Positions 18,145 to 27,227 of a DNA stretch of 64,000 nucleotides are shown piece by piece. The DNA is from Roseivivax halotolerans (GTDB lineage: Bacteria > Pseudomonadota > Alphaproteobacteria > Rhodobacterales > Rhodobacteraceae). The notes below the pieces were generated by a model. The model did no database searches, was not told the origin of the DNA, and saw nothing but the letters and a program-made list of their open reading frames with translations. Made by a program: the position numbers and the translations under genes. The stretch's first letter is position 1. Each line of letters begins with the position of its first letter. The stretch spans positions 344,130-408,129 of the forward strand of contig NZ_FOXV01000003.1 in NCBI RefSeq assembly GCF_900115815.1, in the 5' to 3' direction.

Positions 18145-18417
18145 ATGGCACCGCAACTCATCGCACTGATCATCGTGACACCCTTCATTCTTATCTTCAT
18201 CTATGCCGGTTATCACGAATACCGCCGTTACAAGACCGAAGGACGCGCAACCTACGGCCTGATGTTCGACGAAGAGACGGGAACGAGCCACGTCACCGGC
18301 ATTGCGGATCACGAAGACGCTTATGATCCCGATGAATTTGACCCAAGCGCCTACAACGACCCGGATGTGAAAACCTCGGAGGACGACGAGACGGACGCCA
18401 CGCCCGAGCGGTCCTGA
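18145..18417 (+). CDS. Small single-pass membrane protein with acidic tail, function unknown
   Basis: The 90-aa product has one transmembrane helix at residues 4-23 (LIALIIVTPFILIFIYAGYH), a short basic stretch EYRRYKTEGRATYGLMFDEE, and a very acidic tail (DPDEFDPSAYNDPDVKTSED). A strong ribosome binding site (AAGGAAAGGAG) sits 8 nt before the ATG, which supports translation. It faces the Usp gene across a 236-bp divergent region and is convergent with the yjfF end, 12 bp away. I do not recognise a named family. Confidence 0.7.
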   Translation: MAPQLIALIIVTPFILIFIYAGYHEYRRYKTEGRATYGLMFDEETGTSHVTGIADHEDAYDPDEFDPSAYNDPDVKTSEDDETDATPERS

Positions 18418-18429
18418 CCGCTTGGACCC

Positions 18430-19410
18430 CTAGCCTTCGCTTGAGGCGCGCACGGGCGTCGCGATCCGCAGAAGGCTCTTCTGCAAGAGGATGAAGCAAA
18501 GAAGAAGCACGCCAATCACGATCTTCGTCCACCAGCTCGAGAGCGTACCATCAAAGACGATGTAGGTCTGGATAAGCCCCATTGTCAGAACACCGAAGAG
18601 CGTGCCGACGACGTAACCGGCCCCGCCGGTCAACAAAGTGCCCCCGATCACGACCGCGGCGATGGCGGTCAACTCGGTTCCGACCGTCGCGAGCGGATAG
18701 CCCGAACCGGTATAGATCGCGAAGACGATGCCCGAAAGGCCGGCCATCAAGCCAGAGAATGCGTAAATACCGATCGTCGTGCGTCCAACCTCGACGCCCA
18801 TCAGGCGCGCCGTGTCGGGCCCGCCCCCGATGGCGAAGACGCTCGCCCCGAAGCGTGTGCGATGGGCAACGAGAGCGCCGCCCGCTATGGCGAGCAGCAT
18901 CAACGCCCCGATCAGCGTGAACCGTCCGCCACCGGGCATACGCCAATGGCTGTCCTGCAGCGCCTCGAAGAAGGCATGATCGATCGGCACGGAATCGATG
19001 GTGAGCATGTAAGCCGCGCCGCGCGCCAGGAACATGCCAGCCAGCGTGACGATGAAGGCGGGCATCGCGAGCCCGTGTATGATCGCGCCCATCACGGCGC
19101 CGAACGCGGTCGTTACGACCAGCAACAGCGCGAAGACGATGATCGGATGAAGCCCTGTGTCCCTCAGCATCACCGCGATGAAGACGCCCGAGAAGGCGAT
19201 GACCGACCCGACGCTGAGATCGATGCCGCCCGAAAGGATCACGACGGTCATGCCGACGGCGACGATGCCGAGATAAGCATTGTCCGTCAGCAGGTTGCCC
19301 ACGACGCGGGTCGACAGCATGAACGGAAATTGCAGCCAGCACAACAGGTAGGCTGTGAAGAAGATCGCGATTGTCGCAAGCAGCGGGTAGAGGCGTGGAT
19401 TGGGTCTCAT
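18430..19410 (-). CDS. yjfF: Sugar ABC transporter permease, YjfF type
   Basis: The 326-aa permease has about nine hydrophobic segments. It shows the ribose/galactose permease signatures [38 protein letters not shown] and TAIAAVVIGGTLLTGGAG. It is the last gene of the eleven-gene sugar operon and pairs with YtfT as a heterodimer. Its ATG overlaps the ytfT stop by 4 nt. Relatives import D-galactofuranose or L-arabinofuranose. Confidence 0.9.
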   Translation of the reverse strand: MRPNPRLYPLLATIAIFFTAYLLCWLQFPFMLSTRVVGNLLTDNAYLGIVAVGMTVVILSGGIDLSVGSVIAFSGVFIAVMLRDTGLHPIIVFALLLVVTTAFGAVMGAIIHGLAMPAFIVTLAGMFLARGAAYMLTIDSVPIDHAFFEALQDSHWRMPGGGRFTLIGALMLLAIAGGALVAHRTRFGASVFAIGGGPDTARLMGVEVGRTTIGIYAFSGLMAGLSGIVFAIYTGSGYPLATVGTELTAIAAVVIGGTLLTGGAGYVVGTLFGVLTMGLIQTYIVFDGTLSSWWTKIVIGVLLLCFILLQKSLLRIATPVRASSEG

Positions 19411-20435
19411 CTGGTGTCTCGGCTGCCAATGGGTTTCGGCTCGCGCTGGCGCCGGATCTCCATTCGCAGCCAATGCCAGTGCTGCGACAGGTTCGGCGAT
19501 TGGACGAGCAGGATCACAAGCACGAGCCCGGCTTTGATCACGAGGTTGTATTCCGACGGAAAGCCCGCGAGCAGGATGCCGGTATCCACCGTCTGGATGA
19601 TGAGTGCGCCGAGGATCGAGGCCGCGACGGAGAAGCGCCCGCCCAGAAGGGAATTGCCGCCGATCACGACCGCGAGGATGGCATCGAGCTCCAGCCAGAG
19701 GCCGGCATTGTTGGCATCCGCACCGCGGATGTCGGCAGTGGCGACAATGCCGGCCAACGCCGCGCAGAAGCCCGAGGCCGCGTAAACGGCAATCAGCAGC
19801 ACCCTCGCGTTGATCCCGGCCACGGTCGAGGCCGAGCGGTTGATGCCGATGGCTTCGACCAGAAGGCCGAGCGCCGTGCGCCGCATGATGAAGGCGACCG
19901 CGATCCCCGTCACGAGCCAAAGGAGGGCCGGAACGGGCACGCCTGCCACCGTTCCCGACCCGATCCAGGCGAAGGCCGGGTCCGAGAAGGTCAGGATCCG
20001 CCCCTCGGTGATAAGCTGGGCGATCCCGCGCCCGGAGGTCATCAGGATCAGCGTGGCGACGATGGGCTGGATGCCGACATAGGCCACGAGACAGCCGTTC
20101 CAGAGACCGCAGGTCAGCCCTGCGACGATTGCCAGGAGGACAGCCGGGAACACGCCCCAGCCGGCGGCAAGCGTCCAGGCCGCCACAGCGCCGGAAATCG
20201 CCATGACCGTACCGACGCTGAGGTCGATGCCTCGCGTCGCGATGACCAGCGTCATGCCGATCGCCAGTAGCGCCACGGGCGCGCCACGCTTCACGATATC
20301 GACGACCGGCCCTGTCAGGCGTCCGTTTTCGAAGGAGATCGCCAGGAATTGCGGAAAGAAGATCGACACGAGCGCGACAAGCGCCAGGAGCGTCAGGATC
20401 TGCGGCAGGCAACGGCGGAGCGCACGGGTCATCAC
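19407..20435 (-). CDS. ytfT: Sugar ABC transporter permease, YtfT type
   Basis: The 342-aa permease has MTLVIATRGIDLSVGTVMAIS, VGIQPIVATLILMTSGRGIAQ and LDAILAVVIGGNSLLGGRFS, the expected motifs of the AraH/RbsC family. The first codon may be GTG (20435) or the adjacent ATG (20432); either overlaps the ytfR stop. The N-terminus MMTRALRRCLPQILTLLALV matches YtfT. It acts with YjfF, YtfR and YtfQ. Confidence 0.91.
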   Translation of the reverse strand: MMTRALRRCLPQILTLLALVALVSIFFPQFLAISFENGRLTGPVVDIVKRGAPVALLAIGMTLVIATRGIDLSVGTVMAISGAVAAWTLAAGWGVFPAVLLAIVAGLTCGLWNGCLVAYVGIQPIVATLILMTSGRGIAQLITEGRILTFSDPAFAWIGSGTVAGVPVPALLWLVTGIAVAFIMRRTALGLLVEAIGINRSASTVAGINARVLLIAVYAASGFCAALAGIVATADIRGADANNAGLWLELDAILAVVIGGNSLLGGRFSVAASILGALIIQTVDTGILLAGFPSEYNLVIKAGLVLVILLVQSPNLSQHWHWLRMEIRRQREPKPIGSRDTR

Positions 20436-21940
20436 GCGACCTTCCCTGCATCTGGCGCAGCGATGGCAGTCACGATCGCGCCGCTGGTGATCTCCACCCC
20501 GCTCAACTCCGCGACATGGGCGCGGTCCCGCACGACGATAATACGGTCGGAGGCCGCGACCAGCTCGTCAAGCTCGGACGAGATCACGAGGACCGACATG
20601 CCGCCCTCGGTGATTTCTCCGATCAGCCGCAGGATCTCGGCATGTGCCCCGACATCGACACCGCGTGTCGGCTCGTCGAGGATCAGGAACCGCGGGTTCA
20701 TCGCCAGCCAGCGCGCGAGGACGACCTTCTGCTGGTTGCCGCCGGACAGCTCGCCCACCGCCTTCTCCGCATCGGAGGTTCGGATATCGAGCCGCTTGAT
20801 ATAGGTTTCGGCAAGCCGGGCCTGTTCGGCGCGCGGCACCGGTTTGGCCCATCCGCGCCGGGCCTGCAGCGCCAGTATGATGTTCTCGCGCACGGACAGG
20901 TCCGCAACGATGCCGTCGGTCTTGCGCTCTTCGGGGGCGAAGCCGAACCCGGCCGCGATGGCCTCGCGCGGGCTGGTCAGCGATACGGGCTCTCCGTCGA
21001 CCTTGGCCTCTCCGCGCTGCGCGGCGCGGATGCCGAACATCAGCTCCGCCGTTTCCGTGCGGCCCGACCCCAAAAGACCGGCGAGCCCGATCACCTCGCC
21101 CTCGCGCACGGTCAGATCGAACGGGTCTACAAGCCCGTCGCGCCCGTATCCCTTGAAGTCCACCACGGTCCGGCGCGCCTCGCTGCGGGTGTGATCCGCC
21201 CCTTGCTCCGCCTCAACCTCTTCGAGCTCGCGTCCCAGCATGTGGCGGATCAGGGCCACGCGGTCGAGTTCGGCGGTCTTTTCCGTGACGATCTTCGCGC
21301 CGTTCCTCAGAACCGTGACCCGATCCGTCAGCTCGAACACCTGGTCAAGGAAATGCGAGACGAACACGATGCCGAGCCCGCGATCCCGCAGACCCCGGAC
21401 CACATCGAAAAGCATCCGCGTCTCGGCCGCATCAAGGCTCGCAGTCGGCTCGTCGAGGATCAGGATCTTGCCGGACAGCTCAACCGCACGGGCGATGGCG
21501 ACGATCTGCCGGATCGCCACGGAATAACTGCCAAGATCGCGCCCCACATCGATATCGAGCCCGTATCCTTCAAGCATCCGCCGCGCCTCGGCGCGCTGCG
21601 CCCGTCCGTCGATCAACCCGAAGCGGCGCGGCTCGCGTCCAAAGGTCAGGTTCTTGGCAACCGTGAGGTTATCCAGAAGGTTCACCTCCTGGTAGACAGT
21701 CCCGATGCCGAGCGACTGCGCCTCGGCCGTGCTGCCTGGCGAGATCGGCTCGCCATCGAGACGGATATCTCCTTCGTCGCGCCGATACGCGCCAGTCAGG
21801 CACTTGATGAGCGTGGACTTGCCCGCGCCGTTCTCGCCCAGAAGCGCGTGAACCTCGCCCGCTGCAAGATCGAAATCGACGCTGTCGAGGGCCTTCGTGC
21901 CCGGAAACGACTTGCTGAGGTCGCGGATGGTCAGAAGCAT
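20432..21940 (-). CDS. ytfR: Sugar ABC transporter ATP-binding protein, two-domain YtfR type
   Basis: The 502-aa protein has two fused ATPase domains. The first has Walker [10 protein letters not shown] and Walker B ILDEPTAS; the second has a degenerate P-loop (LAGLLGSGRTE), signature [16 protein letters not shown] and Walker [13 protein letters not shown]. This is the MglA/RbsA/AraG arrangement, where the C-terminal half is partly inactive. It energises the YtfT/YjfF channel. A hairpin separates it from ytfQ. Confidence 0.93.
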   Translation of the reverse strand: MLLTIRDLSKSFPGTKALDSVDFDLAAGEVHALLGENGAGKSTLIKCLTGAYRRDEGDIRLDGEPISPGSTAEAQSLGIGTVYQEVNLLDNLTVAKNLTFGREPRRFGLIDGRAQRAEARRMLEGYGLDIDVGRDLGSYSVAIRQIVAIARAVELSGKILILDEPTASLDAAETRMLFDVVRGLRDRGLGIVFVSHFLDQVFELTDRVTVLRNGAKIVTEKTAELDRVALIRHMLGRELEEVEAEQGADHTRSEARRTVVDFKGYGRDGLVDPFDLTVREGEVIGLAGLLGSGRTETAELMFGIRAAQRGEAKVDGEPVSLTSPREAIAAGFGFAPEERKTDGIVADLSVRENIILALQARRGWAKPVPRAEQARLAETYIKRLDIRTSDAEKAVGELSGGNQQKVVLARWLAMNPRFLILDEPTRGVDVGAHAEILRLIGEITEGGMSVLVISSELDELVAASDRIIVVRDRAHVAELSGVEITSGAIVTAIAAPDAGKVA

Positions 21941-21960
21941 GACGTCTGTCCCGTGTCAGG

Positions 21961-21984
21961 GCCGGGGCGGCGATGCGCCCCGGC
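21961..21984 (-). promoter_or_regulatory. Intercistronic hairpin between ytfQ and ytfR
   Basis: GCCGGGGC/GCCCCGGC form a perfect 8-bp stem with an 8-nt loop in the 52-bp gap after the binding-protein gene. No T tract follows. Its place is like that of the hairpins after the other two binding-protein genes in the window. Confidence 0.5.
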
Positions 21985-21992
21985 TCGTTCGC

Positions 21993-22934
21993 TCAGTAAC
22001 CCAGATCCTTGCGGGCCTCGTATTCCGCCATCGGATCATCGTCCTGCGTATAGAGCCGCGATTCCGTCTGGATGAACTTCTCGGGCTCGGTGCCGTCCGC
22101 CCAGTATGCCTCGAGCGCATCGAACGCCGGCCCCGACATGTTCGGCGTCAGCTCGACGGTCGCGTTCGCGTCGCCATTGGCCATCGCCTGGAAAATGTCC
22201 GGCACCGCGTCGATGGAGACGATCAGGATATCTTCGCCGGGGTTCATCCCAGCTTCGTTGATCGCCTGGATCGCACCGAGCGCCATGTCGTCGTTATGGG
22301 CGTAGAGCGCGCAGATCTCGTTGCCGCTTTCGGCCTGCAGGAAGCTCTCCATGACTTCCTTGCCGCCCGAGCGGGTGAAATCGCCGGTCTGGCTGCGGAC
22401 GATCTCGATGCCCTCCGCCCCGTCGATGGCGTTGCGGAAGCCGGTCGCGCGGTCGATAGCCGGCGACGAGCCGGTCGTGCCTTGCAACTCGACGACGCGG
22501 CACTCGCCCTCGGGCTTGTTGTCGACGAGCCATTGCCCGGCGACCTCGCCTTCATGCACAAGATCCGAGCCCACCGCCGTCAGGTACAGGTCTTCGGAGC
22601 TGTCCACCCGGCGGTCGAGCAGCACGACCGGGATGTCCGCCTCTGCGGCTTCCTCGAGCACGCTGTCCCAGCCGGTCGCGACAACCGGTGCGAGCAGGAT
22701 GGCGTCGACGCCTTGCGCCACGAAAGACCGGATGGCCGCGATCTGGTTTTCCTGGCGCTGCTGCGCGTCCGAGAAGCGCAGATCGATCCCGCGCGCTTCG
22801 GCTTCCTGGCGCGTCAGCGTCGTTTCCGCCGCCCGCCAGCCCGATTCCGAGCCGATCTGCGAGAAACCGACGGTTTGCGCGCTCGCCGCGGTGCCCGCGA
22901 GCAGCGCGGCACTTGTCAGAAGAATACGTTTCAT
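21993..22934 (-). CDS. ytfQ: Periplasmic sugar-binding protein, YtfQ type
   Basis: The 313-aa protein has a signal peptide (cleavage after ASA in GTAASAQTVGFSQ). The mature part matches YtfQ: TVGFSQIGSESGWRAAE, QENQIAAIRSFVAQGVDAI, CALYAHNDDMALGAIQAI. In Escherichia coli, YtfQ binds D-galactofuranose; homologs bind L-arabinofuranose. It lies 105 bp downstream of the semialdehyde dehydrogenase gene on the same strand, so the second importer seems to be part of the arabinose/galactose operon. Confidence 0.92.
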   Translation of the reverse strand: MKRILLTSAALLAGTAASAQTVGFSQIGSESGWRAAETTLTRQEAEARGIDLRFSDAQQRQENQIAAIRSFVAQGVDAILLAPVVATGWDSVLEEAAEADIPVVLLDRRVDSSEDLYLTAVGSDLVHEGEVAGQWLVDNKPEGECRVVELQGTTGSSPAIDRATGFRNAIDGAEGIEIVRSQTGDFTRSGGKEVMESFLQAESGNEICALYAHNDDMALGAIQAINEAGMNPGEDILIVSIDAVPDIFQAMANGDANATVELTPNMSGPAFDALEAYWADGTEPEKFIQTESRLYTQDDDPMAEYEARKDLGY

Positions 22935-23039
22935 TATCTCACTCCCTTTGATGAACGGGACCGCCGTTTCGGTGCAAGCCCCTTTGTCTGGCCGGGTCCG
23001 GGAGACCGCCCGGGTCCGGCCATCTTGTAAGAGGGCTCC

Positions 23040-24557
23040 TCAGTCCCTCAGATCCTCGGGCAAGAGCGCCTGAGGCATGTTCTGGTAGCAGACCGGCCGC
23101 AGGAAACGGCGGATTGCCAGTGTTCCGACACTCGTCGCGCCGAAATTCGTCGATGCCGGGAAAGGTCCGCCATGCACCATTGCGTGGGCGACTTCGACCC
23201 CGGTCGGAAAACCGTTCACGAGCACCCTGCCCGCCTTGCGTTCGAGGATCGGCATGAGCGCCTTCGCGTCGTCCGTATCGCCGTCATCCATCTGCAAGGT
23301 CGCGGTGAGCTGCCCGGCAAGATCCGCCGCGATGGCACGGCGCTGACCGGCATCCTTCGCACGCACCACGATGCCCGCGGGTCCGAAGATCTCGTGGGCC
23401 AGCACCGGGTGGGCCTGCCAGTCATCGCCCGAGACCGCGAAAACCGCCGGCGCGCCTTGCCGCCCCTCGCAACTGGCCGCGAGGATCCGTTCGACCCCGT
23501 CCGTGCCGGAGACGGCCTCGACCCCGCCGCGATAGGCCTTCGCCACGCCCGCAGTCAGCATCGGCTGCGCCGGAACCTTTCCAAGCGCTTCGGCAGCCTG
23601 CGTGAGGAACGCTTCGGCCCCCTCGCCCTCGGTCAGGATAACGACCCCGGGATTGGTGCAGAACTGACCGACGCCCATCGTAAGCGAGCCGGCCCAGGCC
23701 GCCCCGATCTCTCCGCCCCGCGCGGCTTGCGCCGCCGGAAGCACGAAGACGGGATTGATCGCGCCCAGCTCTCCGAAGAAGGGGATCGGCTCGGGGCGCG
23801 CCATCGCGAGGTCGAACAGCGCCTTGCCCCCGCGGAACGAGCCGGTGAAGCCGACAGCGCGTGTGATGGAATGCGTGACCAGCGCTTCTCCTGCCTCGTT
23901 CGTGTTCGACTGGATGAAGCCGAACACCCCGGCCGGCATTCCCGTCTTCTCGCTCGCCGCAGCGATGGCGCGCGCGACAAGCTCGCCGCAACCGGGATGC
24001 GCCGGATGGCCCTTGTAGACCACCGGGCAGCCCGCCGCGAGCGCAGCGGCGGTGTCGCCGCCTGCCGTCGAGAAGGCCAGCGGGAAATTCGAAGCTCCGA
24101 AGACCGCAACGGGCCCGAGCGGGCGCTGGATCATCCGAAGATCGGGGCGCGGCATCGGTTGGCGGTCTGGCAGGGCCTCGTCGTGCCGCCGGTCGAGATA
24201 AGCGCCGTCTCGGATATGGGTCGCGAAGAGGCGCAGCTGGTTGGCGGTGCGGGGCAACTCGACGCTACGCAGGCGCGGCTCCGGCAGGCCGGTCTCGGCC
24301 ATACCGATCTCCGTGATCGCATCGACCCGCGCTTCAATCTCCTCGGCGATGGCGTCGAGAAACAGCGCCCGATCCTCACGGGACCTCCAGCCATAGGTTT
24401 CGAAGGCGGCCTCGGCGGCCTTCATCGCCGCGTCGATCTCGGCCTTGCCGCCGCTATGGACATGCAGGGGCGTACCGGACACCGGGTCGGACTCGAAGGT
24501 CTGGCCTGCCGAGACCCAGTTTCCGTCGATGTAATGCTGTCCTGTCAGGTCGGTCAT
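23040..24557 (-). CDS. Alpha-ketoglutaric semialdehyde dehydrogenase (ALDH family)
   Basis: The 505-aa enzyme has the ALDH active site: Glu in PIPFFGELGAINP and Cys in TMGVGQFCTNPGV, with the cofactor loop FGASNFPLAFS and VGFTGSFRGGKALF. The protein closely fits the NADP-dependent group that oxidises 2,5-dioxopentanoate to 2-oxoglutarate. This is the last enzymatic step of non-phosphorylative pentose catabolism. The ATG overlaps the upstream dehydrogenase stop by 4 nt, and gene context supports the assignment. Confidence 0.92.
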   Translation of the reverse strand: MTDLTGQHYIDGNWVSAGQTFESDPVSGTPLHVHSGGKAEIDAAMKAAEAAFETYGWRSREDRALFLDAIAEEIEARVDAITEIGMAETGLPEPRLRSVELPRTANQLRLFATHIRDGAYLDRRHDEALPDRQPMPRPDLRMIQRPLGPVAVFGASNFPLAFSTAGGDTAAALAAGCPVVYKGHPAHPGCGELVARAIAAASEKTGMPAGVFGFIQSNTNEAGEALVTHSITRAVGFTGSFRGGKALFDLAMARPEPIPFFGELGAINPVFVLPAAQAARGGEIGAAWAGSLTMGVGQFCTNPGVVILTEGEGAEAFLTQAAEALGKVPAQPMLTAGVAKAYRGGVEAVSGTDGVERILAASCEGRQGAPAVFAVSGDDWQAHPVLAHEIFGPAGIVVRAKDAGQRRAIAADLAGQLTATLQMDDGDTDDAKALMPILERKAGRVLVNGFPTGVEVAHAMVHGGPFPASTNFGATSVGTLAIRRFLRPVCYQNMPQALLPEDLRD

Positions 24558-25498
24558 GAAATCTCCTGTGGGTCGTCGTGAAAAGCTGCAACGGCGATGT
24601 GACGTCCGAGCATGAATGCATCAGCGACATGAACGAGCGGTTCGACGTCCACATCGCTCTGGCCGGCTTCGATCAGTTCGGCGAAACGCCGGTAGAGGCT
24701 GGGGTATTCGCCTGGCGCCTCGACACTCTGTTCCGCGCCGTCGACATGAAGCCGGGCGCCACCCTCGGTCAGCTTCAAGGTGCTGCTGTCGGTCTCGATC
24801 TCGATCTGCCAGATCTCGCCGCCCTCCTGCCGCCAGTCGAAGACAGCCTCGGCGCGAAGCCCGTCCGGGCCGGCGAAGGTCAGATCGGCGGCGATCGGGG
24901 CCGCACGGTTCTCGGGGAAGGACAGCGTGGCACCGGTCAGATGCAACGAGACGGGCAGGATCTTCGACAAGAGCGAGAGCGCGTTGATCCCGGGATCGAA
25001 CACGCCGAGCCCGCCCGGTTGCCAGATCCAGTCCTGGCCCGGATGCCATTTCCGCACGTCTTCCTTCCAATCGACGCGCACCGCCCGGATCGCCTTGCCT
25101 GCAAGCCAGTCCCGCGCTGCGTCGGCGGCCTCCGCATGGCGGCTGTGCCACGTGGCAAAGAGCGTCTTGCCCGCCGCGCGCGCCTGACGCTCAAGCTTCA
25201 GAACCTCGGCGATCGAGGCGCCGGGCGGCTTCTCCAGCATGACGTGGCGACCTGCGCCCAAGGCGGCGCTCGCCGCGGCGAAACGCGGCACCGGCGGCAT
25301 GGTCAGCGAGACGGCCGGGATATCGGGCCGCGCCGCCAGCATCGCGCCGATCTCGGCATGGTTCTCGACGCCCACTATGCCGCCAGAGCCGCTGACCGTG
25401 GCTGCGAGATAGAAAGCCGGATCGGCCGCGATGGACGGGATATGCTGGTCGCGGGCGATCTTGCCGATGCCGACGAGGGCGATGTCAGTGACTGTCAC
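24554..25498 (-). CDS. L-arabinose / D-galactose 1-dehydrogenase (Gfo/Idh/MocA family)
   Basis: The 314-aa protein opens with a Rossmann motif (IALVGIGKIARDQHIPSI). It includes the family EKPPGA (EKP) motif and the run WKEDVRKWHPGQDWIWQPGG followed by GLGVFDPGINALS, characteristic of the Azospirillum-type arabinose 1-dehydrogenase (AraA of that pathway). It oxidises the pyranose sugar at C1 to the lactone with NAD(P)+. The start is a GTG (25498) with GGGAGGTGCC upstream; it overlaps the dehydratase gene end by 14 nt. No lactonase gene is seen in the operon, so lactone opening may be spontaneous or encoded elsewhere. Confidence 0.9.
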   Translation of the reverse strand: MTVTDIALVGIGKIARDQHIPSIAADPAFYLAATVSGSGGIVGVENHAEIGAMLAARPDIPAVSLTMPPVPRFAAASAALGAGRHVMLEKPPGASIAEVLKLERQARAAGKTLFATWHSRHAEAADAARDWLAGKAIRAVRVDWKEDVRKWHPGQDWIWQPGGLGVFDPGINALSLLSKILPVSLHLTGATLSFPENRAAPIAADLTFAGPDGLRAEAVFDWRQEGGEIWQIEIETDSSTLKLTEGGARLHVDGAEQSVEAPGEYPSLYRRFAELIEAGQSDVDVEPLVHVADAFMLGRHIAVAAFHDDPQEIS

Positions 25499-27227
25499 GC
25501 GGCACCTCCCGTCCTCGGCAGCCTTTGAGGAAGTCGAAATCGACCCCGGTATCGGCTCCCTCCACGTGATCGTGGAACAGCTTGGCATAACCGCTGGCGG
25601 GCGGCTCGACTCGGGATTGCCACGCGGCGAGGCGCTGTTCCAGCTCCTCTTCGGAGATATCGAGATGCAAGCGCCGGTCGGGCACGTTGACCTCGATCAT
25701 GTCGCCGGTACGGACCACCGCCAGCGGGCCGCCGACCGCCGCCTCCGGGGCGGTATGCAGGATGACCGTGCCATAAGCCGTACCCGACATGCGCGCATCC
25801 GAGATCCGCACCATATCGGTGATGCCTTTCCTCAGCAGCTTTGGCGGAAGCCCCATGTTTCCCACCTCGGGCATGCCGGGATATCCTTTGGGCCCGCAAT
25901 ATTTCAGCACCATGATGCAGGTCTCGTCGATCTCGAGCGCGTCATCGCCGATACGCGCCTTGTAGTCATCGATATCCTCGAAGACGACGGCGCGGCCGCG
26001 ATGAACCATCAGGTGCTCTGAGGCGGCCGACGGCTTGATGACCGCGCCGCCCGGCGCGAGGTTGCCGCGCAGAACCGCGATGCCGCCGCTCGTCGCGAGT
26101 GCCTTGTCGGCTGGCCGGATCACGTCCTCGTTCCAGTTCACCGCGTCCTTCACCTCGTCCCAGATCGGCCCGCCCGAGACGGTCAGCGCGTCCTTGTTCA
26201 GCATGCCCGCCTCGCCCAGCCGCTTCAGCACGACCGGCAGGCCTCCGGCGTAGAAGAACTCCTCCATCAGGTACTGGCCAGAGGGCATGAGGTTGACGAT
26301 CGTCGGCACGTCGCGGCCGAGCCTGTCCCAATCGTCGAGCGTCACATCGACGCCGACGCGCCCCGCCATCGCCAGAAGATGCACGACCGCGTTCGTCGAG
26401 CCGCCGATCGCGCCGTTGGTGCGGATCGCGTTCTCGAACGCCGCCTTGGTCATCACGTCCGACGGCTTGAGATCGTCCCTGACCATCTCGACGATGCGCC
26501 GGCCGGACATCTGCGCCATCACGCGGCGCCGCGCGTCGACGGCCGGGATCGCCGCATTGCCCGAAAGCGCCATGCCCAGTGCCTCGGCCATGCTCGCCAT
26601 CGTGCTCGCCGTGCCCATCGTGTTGCAGGTGCCGGTAGAGCGCGACATCGCCTGCTCGGCCTCGAGGAAGTCCTCCTGGGTCATCTTGCCGGCCTTGATA
26701 TCCTCCGACATCTGCCAGAGCGCCGTGCCCGACCCCACACGCTCGCCGCGGAACCAGCCATTCAGCATCGGCCCGCCGGTGACGACGATCGATGGAATAT
26801 CGGTCGAGGCCGCGCCCATGATGAGCGAAGGCGTGGTCTTGTCGCAACCGACCATCAGCACCGCGCCGTCGATCGGTTGGGCCCGCATCACTTCCTCGAC
26901 GGCCATCGCCGCGAGGTTGCGGTACATCATCGCCGTCGGGCGAAACGTATTCTCGGAAGCCGAGAAGACGGGCACTTCGAGAGGAAAGCCTCCCGCTTCC
27001 CAGATCCCGGCCTTCACCTTCTCGGCAAGCTCGCGCAGATGGCCGTTGCAGGGCGTCAGCTCCGACCAGGTGTTGAGAATGCCGATGACCGGCCGCCCGT
27101 CGAACACATCATGCGGGTGACCCTGGTTCTTCAGCCATCCCCGGTGGTAGATCGTGTCCCGGCTGGTGCCGCCATACCATTCCTGGCTGCGCAGCTTTCT
27201 CGGCCATTCTGCAGGTTTGAACGTCAC
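25485..27227 (-). CDS. araC: L-arabinonate dehydratase (IlvD/Edd family)
   Basis: The 580-aa protein has the three cysteine motifs that bind the Fe-S cluster in this family: Cys in ELTPCNGH, in MVGCDKTTPS and in STGTCNTMGTAS. Also present are IGGSTNAVVHLLAMAGR and MSGTAYGTVILH. WYGGTSRDTIYHRGWLKNQG at the N-terminus is typical of sugar-acid dehydratases. It removes water from L-arabinonate (and perhaps D-galactonate or D-fuconate) to give the 2-keto-3-deoxy acid. Its GTG start overlaps the stop of the preceding gene (GTGA). The symbol follows Azospirillum naming and is not the E. coli regulator. Confidence 0.92.
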   Translation of the reverse strand: MTFKPAEWPRKLRSQEWYGGTSRDTIYHRGWLKNQGHPHDVFDGRPVIGILNTWSELTPCNGHLRELAEKVKAGIWEAGGFPLEVPVFSASENTFRPTAMMYRNLAAMAVEEVMRAQPIDGAVLMVGCDKTTPSLIMGAASTDIPSIVVTGGPMLNGWFRGERVGSGTALWQMSEDIKAGKMTQEDFLEAEQAMSRSTGTCNTMGTASTMASMAEALGMALSGNAAIPAVDARRRVMAQMSGRRIVEMVRDDLKPSDVMTKAAFENAIRTNGAIGGSTNAVVHLLAMAGRVGVDVTLDDWDRLGRDVPTIVNLMPSGQYLMEEFFYAGGLPVVLKRLGEAGMLNKDALTVSGGPIWDEVKDAVNWNEDVIRPADKALATSGGIAVLRGNLAPGGAVIKPSAASEHLMVHRGRAVVFEDIDDYKARIGDDALEIDETCIMVLKYCGPKGYPGMPEVGNMGLPPKLLRKGITDMVRISDARMSGTAYGTVILHTAPEAAVGGPLAVVRTGDMIEVNVPDRRLHLDISEEELEQRLAAWQSRVEPPASGYAKLFHDHVEGADTGVDFDFLKGCRGREVPRDSH

